From NCBI GenBank assembly GCA_023260655.1, contig JALQUU010000031.1, positions 1-32,374 of the forward strand: a stretch of DNA of 32,374 bases, written 5' to 3'. A model generated the notes under the pieces. That model searched no databases. It saw nothing but the letters and a program-made list of their open reading frames with translations, and had not been told where the DNA came from. Origin of the DNA: Paracoccaceae bacterium (GTDB lineage: Bacteria; Pseudomonadota; Alphaproteobacteria; Rhodobacterales; Rhodobacteraceae). Position 1 is the stretch's first letter. Every line of letters starts with the position of its first letter. A program made the translations under genes and the position numbers. This document shows, in pieces, positions 32,275-32,374 of this stretch.

Positions 32275-32374
32275 ATGGCCTCAATCTCGATTCCCTCCGA
32301 TTCCTCGCCCGAAAATCACTGGGAATGGCAGTACCTCGACCTGATGCGTCAGATCTGGGAACGAGGAGACGAGC
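32275..32374 (+). CDS. thyA: Thymidylate synthase ThyA, N-terminus (partial)
   Basis: From ATG 32275 the frame is open to the window edge (33 codons): MASISIPSDS-, then YLDLMRQIWERGDE, the start of the conserved N-terminal helix of ThyA (E. coli has YLELMQKVLDEG) before its RTDRTGTGT segment. It would make dTMP from dUMP with methylene-tetrahydrofolate. No clear ribosome site is visible. The active-site cysteine lies beyond the window. Confidence 0.65.
   Translation, partial: MASISIPSDSSPENHWEWQYLDLMRQIWERGDE

Overview
The window looks like a chromosomal segment from a high-GC marine alphaproteobacterium of the Rhodobacteraceae (Roseobacter group). This rests on protein recall, not a search. 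The pointers are the dapD/dapE surroundings, an IalB-family protein, Hint-domain and choice-of-anchor-L surface proteins, an RTX M10 protease, a MatB-type synthetase, a HemP peptide, and the only perfect TTAA-N7-TTAA (CtrA-type) site I found. There is no phage, insertion sequence or CRISPR array.

Layout. 1-4.0 kb: the start of dapD (which turns into unrelated sequence at about position 97), a PLP threonine-dehydratase-like enzyme, a LOG-family protein, two small paralogous proteins of unknown function, and rlmN. 4.0-10.2 kb, the most accessory part: an RTX metalloprotease whose natural start is cut off by an in-frame TAA, an IalB-family periplasmic protein, a ReAV-type asparaginase, and a two-gene minus-strand unit of Hint-domain proteins whose second gene is frameshifted. 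10.4-15.7 kb: dapE, a DUF2064 protein overlapping it, a convergent MFS transporter, an orphan Wza-like export lipoprotein preceded by a 77-residue exported peptide, and a small HNH protein. 15.7-18.2 kb: an MscS-family channel coupled (GTGA overlap) to a HI0933-type flavoprotein. 18.2-24.3 kb: a beta-oxidation unit of one bifunctional enzyme, two tandem acyl-CoA dehydrogenases and a malonyl-CoA synthetase-like ligase. 24.3-26.6 kb (minus): a DHDPS-family lyase with a 2-hydroxyacid dehydrogenase, then hemP overlapped by a 55-codon gene. 26.9-32.4 kb: an FkbM methyltransferase, ilvD with a late frameshift, a 3-hydroxyisobutyrate/sulfolactaldehyde-reductase-like enzyme, a Tat-exported multicopper oxidase, tRNA-Pro(CGG), and the start of thyA.

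The main themes are lysine/branched-chain amino acid synthesis, acyl-CoA breakdown, and secreted or surface proteins. Three genes (RTX protease, second Hint gene, ilvD) carry disruptions, and dapD ends in a foreign junction at the window edge. That is either real gene decay or sequence/assembly error, and it is the most important thing to settle. I see no clearly new multi-gene system. The best unexplained material is the tandem small-protein pair at 2.1-2.6 kb, the anchor-L/Hint unit with its CtrA-type site, and the 55-codon gene in front of hemP.
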